Shown here: piece by piece, positions 43,707-52,408 of the stretch
Numbering within the stretch: the stretch's first letter is position 1
How the letters are laid out: every line of letters starts with the position of its first letter
Source: [Clostridium] aerotolerans DSM 5434
GTDB lineage: Bacteria; Bacillota; Clostridia; Lachnospirales; Lachnospiraceae
Reading direction: 5' to 3'
Length of the DNA stretch: 64,000 nt
Assembly: GCF_000687555.1 (NCBI RefSeq)
Contig: NZ_JHWJ01000002.1
Span: forward strand, 186,001-250,000
Translations under genes and position numbers: made by a program
Notes under the pieces: model-generated
The model's input: the letters and a program-made list of their open reading frames with translations, nothing else
Told to the model about the DNA's origin: nothing
Databases searched by the model: none

Positions 43707-45206
43707 TCACGGTTTTTTCTTTGACTCCATAATCTTTGCTTCCAGGGCTTCCACCACTGTTTTTAAGATCTTTACTCTGGCATAATACTTACAGTTTCCT
43801 TCTACTACGATCCAGGGAGCATAGGTGGTTGAGGTACGGACAAGCATCTCATTGACTGCTTCCTCATACTCATCCCACTTCTCTCTGTTTCTCCAGTCTT
43901 CTTCCGTTATTTTCCACTGCTTCTGAGGATTTTCCTGGCGGGCTTTAAAGCGCCGCTCCTGCTCATCCTTATCAATGTGAATCCAGAACTTTAATACCAC
44001 AGCACCTGCATTGCCTATGTGGTTTTCCATCTCATTGATTTCCTGGTAAGCCTGCTTCCACTGATTTTCACTGCAAAAGCCTTCCACCCGTTCCACCAGA
44101 ACACGTCCATACCAGGTACGGTCAAAGATGGCGATGTGACCTGATTGTGGCATGTGATTCCAGAACCGCCAAAGGTAATGATGGACCCGTTCTAAATCGT
44201 TTGGTGCTGATGTTGGGTATACTTTATAGCCTCTGGGGTCTAAATGACTGGTGAGACGCCTGATGGCGCCTCCTTTTCCTGCTGCATCCCAGCCTTCAAA
44301 CCCAATGACTACGGGGATTTTTAACAGGTAGATCTGACTGTGGAGCTGTTCTAAGCGCTCCTGAAGCTCGTCAATTTCTCTTTTATACTCTTCCTTTGTT
44401 AAGGTCTTTGTTAAATCAACTCCGGAAAGCACTCCATTTTGATATTCCTTCGTGCGGACGGGAACTTCCTTTTCCTTTCGCTCTCCACGGATCAAACGAA
44501 GGTGGTATGCCTCCTCCAGCCGGTCTGCCACATGGGTCATGATCTTTACGGCTGCATAATCTTTATCCGTGGCTTCGATAATAGTCCAGGGAGCATAGTC
44601 CATATCCGTGTTTTCAAGCATCTCTTCACAGATGCCAATAAACCGGTCATACTCCTTATTCCTTCTCCAGTCATCGGAAGAAACTCTCCAGCTGGTACTT
44701 TTTGAGCTTTCCAGCATTTTAAACCGGGCCTTTTGCTCTTTTTTAGAAATGTAGAGAAACAGCTTGATGATGACCATGCCATCATCTGTCAGCTGGCGTT
44801 CAAAGGACTGGATATCCTTATATGCTCCCTCTATGGCGCACTCTTCTATCTTCTCGTCAAACCGCTCCATGGTCACCTGTCGGTACCAGCTCCTGTCAAA
44901 GAGAGCGATTCTTCCCTGGGCTGGAAGCTTGGTCCAGAAACGCCATAGAAACGGGCGCATCCGCTCCTCCTTGCTGGATTTGTCATTGGCATAAACATCG
45001 AAGCCTCTTGGGTCAAGGGCCTGGATCAGATGATTGATCTGGGTGCCTTTTCCCGATGCTCCCATGCCTTCGAATACAATGGAAACAGGGATATTGGCAT
45101 CCTTTAGCTTTCGCTGCAGCTCTCCTAACCGTTCACTTTGTTCCTTGATCTTATCCTTGTATTCTCGTTTATCAATGGTTTTAGACAAATCGATTTTCTC
45201 TAGCAT
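43707..45206 (-). CDS. Polyphosphate:AMP phosphotransferase (double PPK2 domain)
   Basis: A 499-aa tandem PPK2 protein, the two-domain class II form that phosphorylates AMP with polyphosphate. Domain one has the P-loop GMGASGKGTQI, domain two GWDAAGKGGAI; each has the lid motif (FDRSWYRQV, FDRTWYGRV). The second domain is closer to consensus, as in known PAP enzymes where it does catalysis. It follows the aldo/keto reductase by 25 bp. Confidence 0.9.
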   Translation of the reverse strand: MLEKIDLSKTIDKREYKDKIKEQSERLGELQRKLKDANIPVSIVFEGMGASGKGTQINHLIQALDPRGFDVYANDKSSKEERMRPFLWRFWTKLPAQGRIALFDRSWYRQVTMERFDEKIEECAIEGAYKDIQSFERQLTDDGMVIIKLFLYISKKEQKARFKMLESSKSTSWRVSSDDWRRNKEYDRFIGICEEMLENTDMDYAPWTIIEATDKDYAAVKIMTHVADRLEEAYHLRLIRGERKEKEVPVRTKEYQNGVLSGVDLTKTLTKEEYKREIDELQERLEQLHSQIYLLKIPVVIGFEGWDAAGKGGAIRRLTSHLDPRGYKVYPTSAPNDLERVHHYLWRFWNHMPQSGHIAIFDRTWYGRVLVERVEGFCSENQWKQAYQEINEMENHIGNAGAVVLKFWIHIDKDEQERRFKARQENPQKQWKITEEDWRNREKWDEYEEAVNEMLVRTSTTYAPWIVVEGNCKYYARVKILKTVVEALEAKIMESKKKP

Positions 45207-45231
45207 AAGCCATCCCTCCTGGATTAAGCCG

Positions 45232-46353
45232 TCATGCCTCCATGTGGGAAAATACCTTTGCCACTTCTGGCATGACCTGACTGATCTTTATCATCTGCGG
45301 GCACTCTTTTTCACAGCGGTGGCATGCCTTACAGCTTTCCGCATTAATGGAAATGTTCCGGTACCCTTCCACTGCTTCCTTTTCTTTATGGGCAGCTGTC
45401 ATATTGTAAAGGGTGAAGATATCAGGAATAGGAAGTCCAAAGGGGCATGGAATGCAGTAGCGACAGCCAGTGCAGCCCACAAGCGCCATGGAATCGTACA
45501 CTTCCTTTGCCTTTTCATACATTACCTTTTCTTCTTCCGTCACCATATGGACATGACTTCTGTCCGCAAAAGTCAAGTTTTCTTCTAACTGGGTTTCATC
45601 GCTCATTCCGCTTAGGAGCAGACTGACTTCCGGCTGATCCCATAAGAAATCAAGGGCATATTCCACACAGGATTTATCCTCCGGGAAAATCTCTTTTACG
45701 TGGGCGGCCGGTGCTGCCAGCTTACCGCCTAAAAGCGGTTCCATGATAACCACGGCAAGTCCCTTAGAAGCGGCCTCTAATAAGCCTTTTTTGCCTGCCT
45801 GATGGGTCAGATCCACATAGTTATACTGAATCTGGCAGAAATCCCATCCATCATAATAATCTAGGATATCCTGAAATACATCATATGAATCATGGAAGGA
45901 AAAACCAAGATATTTAATCTTTCCCTGTTCTCTTGCCTTTTCCATCTTTTTAACAAGATCGAATTTTTTAACCGTATCTTCAAATCGGTCTCTGCCTAAG
46001 GCATGAAGCAGATAAAAATCAATGTGGTCTGTCTGAAGCTTCTCTAACTGCTCGTCTAACACAGCTTCAAAATCCTCTTCCTTTTGAAGCTTCCAGACAG
46101 GACATTTGGTAGCCAGATACGTCTTGTCCCGGTATCCGTCAAGAAGAGCTTTTCCTACAATCCGCTCGCTTTCTCCCTGGTGATAAGGATATGCGGTATC
46201 AATGTAATTGACTCCTTCGTCAATGGCATGACGAATCATCTGAATGGCCCGTGCTTCATCTACCTGATCGTTTTCTAATACGGGAAGTCTCATGGCTCCA
46301 AACCCAAGTGCTGATACTTTCAAACCTGTTTTTCCAAATTCACGATACTGCAT
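45232..46353 (-). CDS. Aldo/keto reductase with C-terminal 4Fe-4S domain
   Basis: A 373-aa AKR: TIM barrel (residues 1-280) with YIDTAYPYHQGESE and the following catalytic lysine segment, then a ferredoxin-like tail with cysteines in CTGCRYCIPCPFG and CKACHRCEKECP. Such enzymes are common in anaerobes and may couple carbonyl reduction to ferredoxin or flavin carriers; the substrate is unknown. GGAGGG precedes ATG 46353. Confidence 0.9.
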   Translation of the reverse strand: MQYREFGKTGLKVSALGFGAMRLPVLENDQVDEARAIQMIRHAIDEGVNYIDTAYPYHQGESERIVGKALLDGYRDKTYLATKCPVWKLQKEEDFEAVLDEQLEKLQTDHIDFYLLHALGRDRFEDTVKKFDLVKKMEKAREQGKIKYLGFSFHDSYDVFQDILDYYDGWDFCQIQYNYVDLTHQAGKKGLLEAASKGLAVVIMEPLLGGKLAAPAAHVKEIFPEDKSCVEYALDFLWDQPEVSLLLSGMSDETQLEENLTFADRSHVHMVTEEEKVMYEKAKEVYDSMALVGCTGCRYCIPCPFGLPIPDIFTLYNMTAAHKEKEAVEGYRNISINAESCKACHRCEKECPQMIKISQVMPEVAKVFSHMEA

Positions 46354-46433
46354 AATTACCCTCCGCATGTGTATTTAATACTGTAATTGTATCATATTAA
46401 GCCTGACATAAAAATACTTTTCTGGAAAAAAAG

Positions 46434-46477
46434 AGAGACAGGAATCACAGCTTTATAGCTGTTCGTTCCTGTCCCTT
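46434..46477 (-). terminator. Terminator of the aspartokinase gene
   Basis: GACAGGAA (46437-46444) pairs with TTCCTGTC (46466-46473), with an inner ACAGCT/AGCTGT stem; T-rich flanks on both sides. It lies a few bases after the aspartokinase stop. Confidence 0.88.
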
Positions 46478-46479
46478 TT

Positions 46480-47799
46480 TTATACTTCTGTCATAATAAA
46501 GATATCGTAGATTGCCTTGATGGCTTCCTCAAAATCTGCATTCTTTACACCGATAATAATATTCAGTTCACTGGAACCCTGGTCAATCATCTTTACGTTG
46601 ACCCTGGAATGAGCCAGTCCTGAGAAAATTCTTCCGGCAGTCCCTCTGGTCGCTTTCATTCCACGACCGACCACCGCGATTAATGCAAGATCTGATTCCA
46701 TTTCAACAAAATCCGGTTCCACAGCCCGATGGATTCCTGCGATCACAGACTGCTCAAATTCTTCAAATTCGGATTGATGAACAAAGATGGTCATGGTATC
46801 AATGCCAGATGGCATATGCTCAAAGGAAACGCCGTACCGCTCAAATACCTCTAAAACCTTTCTCCCAAAGCCAACCTCAGTATTCATCATGGCCTTTTCA
46901 ATATTAATGGAGCAGAACCCTTTTTTACCTGCGATTCCAGTAATGGTGTAATTGGGCTTTCTGCAGGTGCTTTCCACAATTAAGGTTCCCTTATCCTCCG
47001 GCTTATTGGTGTTTCGGATATTAATGGGGATACCTTCTTTTCTTACGGGGAAAATGGCATCCTCATGAAGCACGCTTGCGCCCATGTAAGCCAGTTCCCT
47101 GAGTTCTCTGTATGTAATGGTCTCAATGACTTCAGGATTTTTAATGATTCTAGGATCAGCTACCAGAAAACCAGATACATCGGTCCAGTTCTCATACATA
47201 TCTGCATGAATGGCCTTTGCTACAATAGAACCTGTGATATCAGAGCCGCCTCTGGAAAAAGTCTTAATGGTCCCATCCTTCTTCGCTCCGTAAAAGCCTG
47301 GAATGACTGCCCTTTCTGTATGACCAAGACGCTCTCCCAGCTCCTTGTCTGTAAGGTCTGCTAAAAAGGCTCCGTCCTCATCAAAAAAGATAACGTCTGC
47401 TGCGTCGATAAATTCGTAGCCCAAATACTCTGCCATAACGAGGCCGTTTAAATATTCACCTCTGGAAGCCGCATAATCCTTTCCAGCCTTCTTAAGGAAA
47501 TTCTCTTCGATGGTGGAAAATTCAAAATCTAAGTTCAGGTTTAAATTAAGACCGTCAATGATCTCATCGTACCGTTCTCTGATCTTTTCCAAAATCTTTT
47601 TATAGCTTTTTCCCTGTGATGCTGCTTCGTAGCACTGATACAGCATATCAGTTACTTTTTCGTCCTTGTCACTACGCTTTCCAGGTGCGGAAGGTACCAC
47701 ATATCGCCTGCTTTTGTCTTCCCGAATGATATCTCCAACCTTTTTAAACTGCTTCGCGCTGGCCAAAGAGCTGCCTCCGAATTTCACAACTTTTTTCAT
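46480..47799 (-). CDS. Aspartate kinase
   Basis: A 439-aa monofunctional aspartokinase, first step of the lysine/threonine/methionine branch. KFGGSSLA at the N-terminus binds ATP/aspartate; SRGGSDITGS near residue 190 is the second hallmark; two ACT domains fill the C-terminal 140 residues (VGRGMKATRGTAGRI). A strong promoter lies at 47848-47876; no lysine riboswitch is visible in the leader of about 50 nt, so control is probably by feedback on the ACT domains. Confidence 0.94.
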   Translation of the reverse strand: MKKVVKFGGSSLASAKQFKKVGDIIREDKSRRYVVPSAPGKRSDKDEKVTDMLYQCYEAASQGKSYKKILEKIRERYDEIIDGLNLNLNLDFEFSTIEENFLKKAGKDYAASRGEYLNGLVMAEYLGYEFIDAADVIFFDEDGAFLADLTDKELGERLGHTERAVIPGFYGAKKDGTIKTFSRGGSDITGSIVAKAIHADMYENWTDVSGFLVADPRIIKNPEVIETITYRELRELAYMGASVLHEDAIFPVRKEGIPINIRNTNKPEDKGTLIVESTCRKPNYTITGIAGKKGFCSINIEKAMMNTEVGFGRKVLEVFERYGVSFEHMPSGIDTMTIFVHQSEFEEFEQSVIAGIHRAVEPDFVEMESDLALIAVVGRGMKATRGTAGRIFSGLAHSRVNVKMIDQGSSELNIIIGVKNADFEEAIKAIYDIFIMTEV

Positions 47800-47847
47800 A
47801 GCGTCTCTCTCCTCTGATACAGGTTATTATCTGGATATTTAACGGAA

Positions 47848-47876
47848 ATAATATCCCAATTACTTTCTGATGTCAA
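47848..47876 (-). promoter_or_regulatory. Aspartokinase promoter
   Basis: TTGACA (47871-47876), 17 bp and TATTAT (47848-47853) on the minus strand, 48 bp before the start codon. Confidence 0.85.
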
Positions 47877-47955
47877 GCATTTTTCGAATTTATTGCATAA
47901 TTTTCCATTTTCATGAATAAATAATCGAATAAATAATCTTTTACTGTCCTAATTC

Positions 47956-48543
47956 TTAAGAAAGTTGTTCCAGTTCTGCGTTTACACTCTCTTCACAGGA
48001 ACGCATGGCGAGAATGGTCTTTTCAAACAAATCCTCCAGGGTCCAGCCAAGAGCCTGTGCGCCGTCTGTTATTACATCTCTGGAGCAGCCGGCCGCAAAC
48101 TTTTTATCCTTGAATTTTTTCTTTAAGCTTGAAACCTCCATATCCATGACACTCTTTGAGGGACGCATTCTGGCTGCGGCACCAATGAGACCTGTAAGCT
48201 CATCAGCAGCAAACAATATCTTTTCCATCTCATGCTCTGGCTTTGTATCCACGCAGATACCGTAGCCATGGCTTACAATGGCATGGACAAGCTCTTCTTC
48301 TGCCCCGATTTCAGAGAGAAGCTCCGGAGCTTTTTTGCAGTGCTCCTCCGGGAATACTTCAAAATCCACATCATGAAGAAGCCCTGCAAGCCCCCAGAAC
48401 TCTTCCTCTTCGGAATAGCCCATTTCTCTTGCATACCACCGCATGACTCCTTCTACGGTCAGTCCGTGAAGCAGATGGAAGGGTTCCTTGTTATACTTCA
48501 TAAGCAGTTTCAGCGCTTCTGGTCTTGTAATTGCTGTTTTCAT
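47956..48543 (-). CDS. HD-domain hydrolase
   Basis: A 195-aa HD phosphohydrolase: HLLHGLTVEGVM, LAGLLHDVDFEVFP (HD pair) and IVSHGYGICVD supply the metal ligands. Family members of this length act on nucleotides or phosphorylated metabolites; the substrate is unknown. 18 bp after the DUF523 gene. Confidence 0.85.
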   Translation of the reverse strand: MKTAITRPEALKLLMKYNKEPFHLLHGLTVEGVMRWYAREMGYSEEEEFWGLAGLLHDVDFEVFPEEHCKKAPELLSEIGAEEELVHAIVSHGYGICVDTKPEHEMEKILFAADELTGLIGAAARMRPSKSVMDMEVSSLKKKFKDKKFAAGCSRDVITDGAQALGWTLEDLFEKTILAMRSCEESVNAELEQLS

Positions 48544-48561
48544 CCTATTCGTCTCCTTTTC

Positions 48562-49023
48562 CTAACGTTCCGTGTTCCTTGTAAATTCTCTCTGGGTGTT
48601 GCTTTCCCCTGTTACCTGGATTCCGTTCTCTTCTAAGAGCGCGGCTGTCATGCCGCTGCCGCCTGTCCTTGTTCCGGTAAAAGTACCGTCGTAAATGATT
48701 CCATGACCGCAGGAAGGGCTTCGCTCCTTTAATATGGCCCGTTTGCAGCCATAAAGCGTTCCGACTCTGAGGGTTTCTTCTGCCCCTCGTTTAAAATACT
48801 CCGTGACGTCCTGCCCCTGATCATTTTTTACAGACCCATCCGCTTGCCTCTCTGCCGGCAGACGGGGCGTCATTAAGCCACCTAACTGCTCCGGGCAGAC
48901 TGGAATCAGATTATAATCTTTCATCAGCGATACCACTTCTTCTCGTTTGCCGTTACCGCCGTCATAGCGGCAATTCACTCCCAAAAGGCATGCGCTTACC
49001 AGTATGTTTTCCTTATCCTCCAT
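48562..49023 (-). CDS. DUF523 / thiouracil desulfurase-like protein
   Basis: A 153-aa DUF523 protein with the cysteine motifs SACLLGVNCRYDGG and RSPSCGHG. The family includes TudS, a [4Fe-4S] enzyme that removes sulfur from 2-thiouracil; the three cysteines here could hold such a cluster. ATG 49023 with AAAGGAGG is preferred over a longer frame from 49110 that runs through the clpP terminator. Confidence 0.87.
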   Translation of the reverse strand: MEDKENILVSACLLGVNCRYDGGNGKREEVVSLMKDYNLIPVCPEQLGGLMTPRLPAERQADGSVKNDQGQDVTEYFKRGAEETLRVGTLYGCKRAILKERSPSCGHGIIYDGTFTGTRTGGSGMTAALLEENGIQVTGESNTQREFTRNTER

Positions 49024-49055
49024 CTTTAAGCCTCCTTTTATAAATCTTACTGTAG

Positions 49056-49090
49056 CAAAAAAAAGAAAGAGGTTCAATCCCTCCTTCTTA
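49056..49090 (-). terminator. Terminator after clpP
   Basis: On the minus strand AGAAGGAGG and CCTCTTTCT (one G-T pair) with a 7-nt loop and eight T residues, overlapping the clpP stop. Confidence 0.8.
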
Positions 49091-49672
49091 TTTTCGTTCC
49101 ACAATTTCATCTATAATCCCATAATCTTTGGCTTCCTGGGCCGTCATATAATGATCCCGGTCGGTATCCCGGTCAATCTCTTCTATGGTGTGCCCTGTAT
49201 TTTCTGCCATGATCCGGTTAAGCTTAAGCTTATCTGATTCCAGCTTTTTCGTAAAAATGGAGATATCCGTTGCTTTTCCTCCGATGTTCTGGACTGCCAC
49301 CTGATGAATCATGATTTCAGCATTGGGAAGGGCAAACCGCTTCCCCTTTGTTCCTCCTGCCAGAAGGAATGCACCGTAGCTTGCTGCAAAGCCAAGACAG
49401 ATGGTGGAGACGTCACATTTGATGTGTCTCATGGTATCGTAAATGGCAAAGCCTGCTGTGACCGAACCGCCAGGGCAATTAATATAAAAGGAGATATCCT
49501 TAGACGGATCCTCTGCTTCCAGAAAAAGAAGCTGGGCGACGATAAGTCTAGCCGATTCATCACTGACCTCTTCTCCTAAAAAGATGATCCGCTCTTTTAA
49601 CAGGCGGGAAAAGATATCATAGCTCCGTTCTCCTGCCGACGTTCTCTCAATGACATATGGCACAAAACTCAT
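49088..49672 (-). CDS. ClpP-family serine protease coupled to an AraC gene
   Basis: A 194-aa ClpP. The catalytic triad is present: serine 98 in [11 protein letters not shown], histidine 123 in AEIMIHQ, and an aspartate in IDRDTDRD. The residue after the serine is Tyr instead of the usual Met. Start 49672 has GGAGG 8 bp upstream and overlaps the AraC stop as ATGA. No clpX is adjacent, which points to a second, specialised ClpP rather than the housekeeping copy; this is inference. Confidence 0.88.
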   Translation of the reverse strand: MSFVPYVIERTSAGERSYDIFSRLLKERIIFLGEEVSDESARLIVAQLLFLEAEDPSKDISFYINCPGGSVTAGFAIYDTMRHIKCDVSTICLGFAASYGAFLLAGGTKGKRFALPNAEIMIHQVAVQNIGGKATDISIFTKKLESDKLKLNRIMAENTGHTIEEIDRDTDRDHYMTAQEAKDYGIIDEIVERK

Positions 49673-50070
49673 GCTGCGCACCTCCAGTTTCCTGTTTCTC
49701 TGGAAACAATCTCCACCGTTCTAAGTTCCTTACAGATTCCTTTTTCTCTGTACGTCTTTGGCGTACATCCGTATTCCTTTTTAAAGGCCAGAGAGAATGC
49801 CTGCTGGGACTGATAGGATGCCTCCAGGGCGATGTCAGCAATGGATCTTTCTTCTTCCATAATAAGCTTTTTAGCGGCCTCAGAAAGCCTTCGTTCCTTA
49901 ATATAGCGGTGCAGGGTACACCCGGTCACTTCACAAAACATGCGGTTTAGATGAAACCGGGAATATCCGGCTCTCTTTGCAATGGTCTCCAGATCCAGTC
50001 CTTCCTCCAAAGACAATTGGGTTTCCACATATTCAATTACATTTTTAACGGTCCTTTTCTTACCTTCCAT
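49669..50070 (-). CDS. Short AraC-family activator (DNA-binding domain only)
   Basis: A 133-aa protein of the MarA/SoxS size, consisting of the double [25 protein letters not shown] and [25 protein letters not shown]. It has no sensor domain. ATG 50070 with GGAGGTGG is preferred over the long frame to 50184. Translationally coupled to clpP. Confidence 0.86.
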   Translation of the reverse strand: MEGKKRTVKNVIEYVETQLSLEEGLDLETIAKRAGYSRFHLNRMFCEVTGCTLHRYIKERRLSEAAKKLIMEEERSIADIALEASYQSQQAFSLAFKKEYGCTPKTYREKGICKELRTVEIVSRETGNWRCAA

Positions 50071-50225
50071 GTTCCACCTCCATCTTATGCCTCTCATTAT
50101 ATCAGCCAATAAATTTTTTGTCTTAATAAAAAATGCGGTTATTTTCAGCTTTTTTCCGTAAAATAGTTGGATACAGCCCATCATTTGAACCGGATAGAGA
50201 GAAAATTCATCAAGAGGGGCTTAAT

Positions 50226-50288
50226 AATAGTAAATCCTACTATTTTTGTAGAAAAAACAATGACATTTCCTTTTAAATATAGTATACT
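50226..50288 (+). promoter_or_regulatory. Promoter and upstream dyad of the flavodiiron gene
   Basis: ATGACA (50260-50265), 17 bp and TATACT (50283-50288). Sixteen bp before the -35 is a perfect dyad, AATAGTA-AATCC-TACTATT (50226-50244), a possible regulator site. Confidence 0.6.
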
Positions 50289-50333
50289 TTTAATTGACAA
50301 GATATATCGAACGAAAGAAAGGAAGGCTGCAAC

Positions 50334-51533
50334 ATGTATTGTGTAAAAAAAATCAACGACGATCTATTCTGGGTCGGGGGAAGTGACCGCCGTCTGGCTC
50401 TGTTCGAAAATGCTTACCCGATTCCGAGAGGAATTTCCTATAATTCTTATGTCCTGCTTGACGAAAAGACGGTTCTTTTCGATACCGTAGACCGTGCCAT
50501 TACCGGACAATTTTTGGAAAATGTGGAAGCTGTGCTGGATGGAAGGGATTTGGATTATATTATTGTCAATCATATGGAGCCAGATCATTGTGCTACCTTA
50601 GGAGAGATTGTAAGAAGATATCCAGATGTAAAGGTCGTATGCAATGCAAAGACCGTTCCCATCATTAACCAGTTTTATGAATTCGGTGTTGATTCCAGAG
50701 CAATTATTGTAAAGGAAGGAGATACCTTAAGTACCGGTAAGCATAACTTTACCTTTTATCTTGCTCCCATGGTCCATTGGCCGGAGGTTATGGTTACCTT
50801 TGATACAACAGATAAGATCCTTTTTTCAGCCGATGCCTTCGGTACCTTTGGCGCTATGAACGGGAATTTATTTGCAGATGAATTGAATTTTGAACGGGAC
50901 TGGCTTGATGATTCCAGAAGATATTATTCCAATATCGTTGGCAAATATGGTCCGTCTGCCATGACTCTTTTAAAGAAGGTGGCTCCACTTGATATTCAGA
51001 TTCTCTGTCCACTTCATGGTCCGGTATGGCGCTCCGATATTAACTGGTACGTGGATAAGTACTTGACCTGGAGCAGCTATGAGCCAGAGGATAAGGCAGT
51101 TATGATTGTTTATGGTTCCATTTACGGCAACACAGAGAACGCTGCTAATATCCTTGCCAGCCGTCTGGCAGACAGGGGCGTGAAGAACATCGTTGTTTAT
51201 GATGTATCCGTCACACATGCCTCTATTCTCATTTCAGAAGCGTTCCGGTGCAGTCACCTGGTATTTGCCTCTGCTACCTATAACAGCGGTATTTTCAGCA
51301 ACATGGAACACCTTCTTATGGATATGAAGGCCCATAACGTGCAGAACCGAACCGTTGCTCTTATGGAGAATGGGACCTGGGGTATTACTGCAGGAAAGAA
51401 GATGGCTGAAATCATCTCCGGCATGAAGAATATGACTATTCTTGATGATATGGTCACCATCAAATCTTCTGTCAAAGAAGATCAGCTTGTGGATATCGCA
51501 GCTCTTGCTGATGCCATTGTAAAGACCTTATAA
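50334..51533 (+). CDS. FprA-family flavodiiron protein
   Basis: A 399-aa A-type flavoprotein that reduces O2 to water or NO to N2O, protecting anaerobes. The metallo-beta-lactamase-like domain holds the di-iron ligands: H80, E82, D84 and H85 in NHMEPDHC, then MVHWPE, SADAFG and CPLHGPVW. The flavodoxin domain begins near 255 (YGSIYGNTENAA, FMN loop). AAAGGAAGG precedes the ATG. Single gene with its own promoter and a terminator. Confidence 0.94.
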   Translation: MYCVKKINDDLFWVGGSDRRLALFENAYPIPRGISYNSYVLLDEKTVLFDTVDRAITGQFLENVEAVLDGRDLDYIIVNHMEPDHCATLGEIVRRYPDVKVVCNAKTVPIINQFYEFGVDSRAIIVKEGDTLSTGKHNFTFYLAPMVHWPEVMVTFDTTDKILFSADAFGTFGAMNGNLFADELNFERDWLDDSRRYYSNIVGKYGPSAMTLLKKVAPLDIQILCPLHGPVWRSDINWYVDKYLTWSSYEPEDKAVMIVYGSIYGNTENAANILASRLADRGVKNIVVYDVSVTHASILISEAFRCSHLVFASATYNSGIFSNMEHLLMDMKAHNVQNRTVALMENGTWGITAGKKMAEIISGMKNMTILDDMVTIKSSVKEDQLVDIAALADAIVKTL

Positions 51534-51545
51534 TTCTTAACATAC

Positions 51546-51597
51546 AAAAAACCCTCCCAGGATACAGCTCATTTAAGCTGTTCCCAGGAGGGTTTTT
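51546..51597. terminator. Bidirectional terminator between fprA and agrB
   Basis: AAAAACCCTCC and GGAGGGTTTTT with an inner ACAGCT/AGCTGT stem. The last codons of agrB form one arm. Confidence 0.92.
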
Positions 51598-52153
51598 GAT
51601 TTCTTATCTTTTGAAGCACCAGTAAGAATGCAGCGGCATAGATTCCCCATCTGATGAGACCTCCAATGTTTATGTAATGAATCACAGTTAATATCATACA
51701 GCCTGTATTTGCCAGAATCAGGATAATTCTTGCTTTTTTCCTATAGTATATCTTTTCTTTCTCATCCAGTCTCTTATTCTCATTATCAGCCGGACTTAAG
51801 AAAAATATGATGCAGTCACATAAGGCCAATAATCCCCACAACAAGAACTGATTGATTTCCATCTGAGATAACAAAAGAATGATTGAAATATAACAGCAGG
51901 AAAACAGATAGCATCCTGTTTTTGTCTTTGCATGATATCCCCCTGCACTTCTTCTTAATGGTATTAATACGCATCCAATCACGATTAACTCCGGCACTAA
52001 ATGAAAGCATGCTGCAATCCATAAATATGAAATACAATGAGCGATCTTTAAGATCAGACACTCCATTCCAAATTTATAAAGCTCTCCATCTTCCTCCGAA
52101 ATAATCTGATGGAATACCAGCTTTTTGGTAAACCATATTTCCCATGGTATCAT
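51569..52153 (-). CDS. agrB: AgrB-type peptide processing protease
   Basis: A 194-aa membrane cysteine protease that trims and cyclises the AgrD precursor. The catalytic pair is H74 and C81 in RRSAGGYHAKTKTGC, the same seven-residue spacing as in Staphylococcus AgrB; about five to six hydrophobic segments follow and precede it. AAGGTG lies 8 bp before the ATG, and agrD ends 12 bp upstream. Confidence 0.93.
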   Translation of the reverse strand: MIPWEIWFTKKLVFHQIISEEDGELYKFGMECLILKIAHCISYLWIAACFHLVPELIVIGCVLIPLRRSAGGYHAKTKTGCYLFSCCYISIILLLSQMEINQFLLWGLLALCDCIIFFLSPADNENKRLDEKEKIYYRKKARIILILANTGCMILTVIHYINIGGLIRWGIYAAAFLLVLQKIRNQKPSWEQLK

Positions 52154-52165
52154 CCTGAAATCACC

Positions 52166-52312
52166 TTAGAATTTTCTTAATTTCTTTGCATTTTCAGGTA
52201 GTTTTGGCTGGTAGCCAATGAAAAAGCAGGAACTGTTTGCTTCTGTTTTCGCAGAACTTAAGATTACTTTTGATGCCAGTTTGAGTGATAATTTTTTTAA
52301 CTCATCCTTCAT
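52166..52312 (-). CDS. agrD: AgrD-type autoinducing peptide precursor
   Basis: A 48-aa precursor: an amphipathic N-terminus (MKDELKKLSLKLASKVILSS), the peptide region AKTEANSSCFFIGY and the acidic/proline recognition tail QPKLPENAKKLRKF. Cysteine 29 is the likely thiolactone donor; the cleavage before QPKLPE would give a ring such as C-F-F-I-G-Y, with an N-terminal exotail. GGAGG lies before ATG 52312; a longer frame to 52366 lacks a site. Confidence 0.92.
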   Translation of the reverse strand: MKDELKKLSLKLASKVILSSAKTEANSSCFFIGYQPKLPENAKKLRKF

Positions 52313-52341
52313 TTTGACGCCTCCATTCTTTTTTCTTATTA

Positions 52342-52371
52342 AGAATATATGACTTCTTCCCAGCATTATTC
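52342..52371 (-). promoter_or_regulatory. Candidate agrDB promoter
   Basis: TTGAAT (52366-52371), 18 bp and TATATT (52342-52347) on the minus strand, 30 bp before agrD. A palindrome AATCTTAAGATT (52382-52393) lies just upstream. No terminator separates it from ctfB. Confidence 0.6.
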
Positions 52372-52408
52372 AAAACCTAATACAATCTTAAGATTTTGAC
52401 CGTGTATC

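Noticed and set aside
47800-47955. Lysine riboswitch before aspartokinase
   Set aside because: The promoter leaves a leader of only about 50 nt with no riboswitch core.
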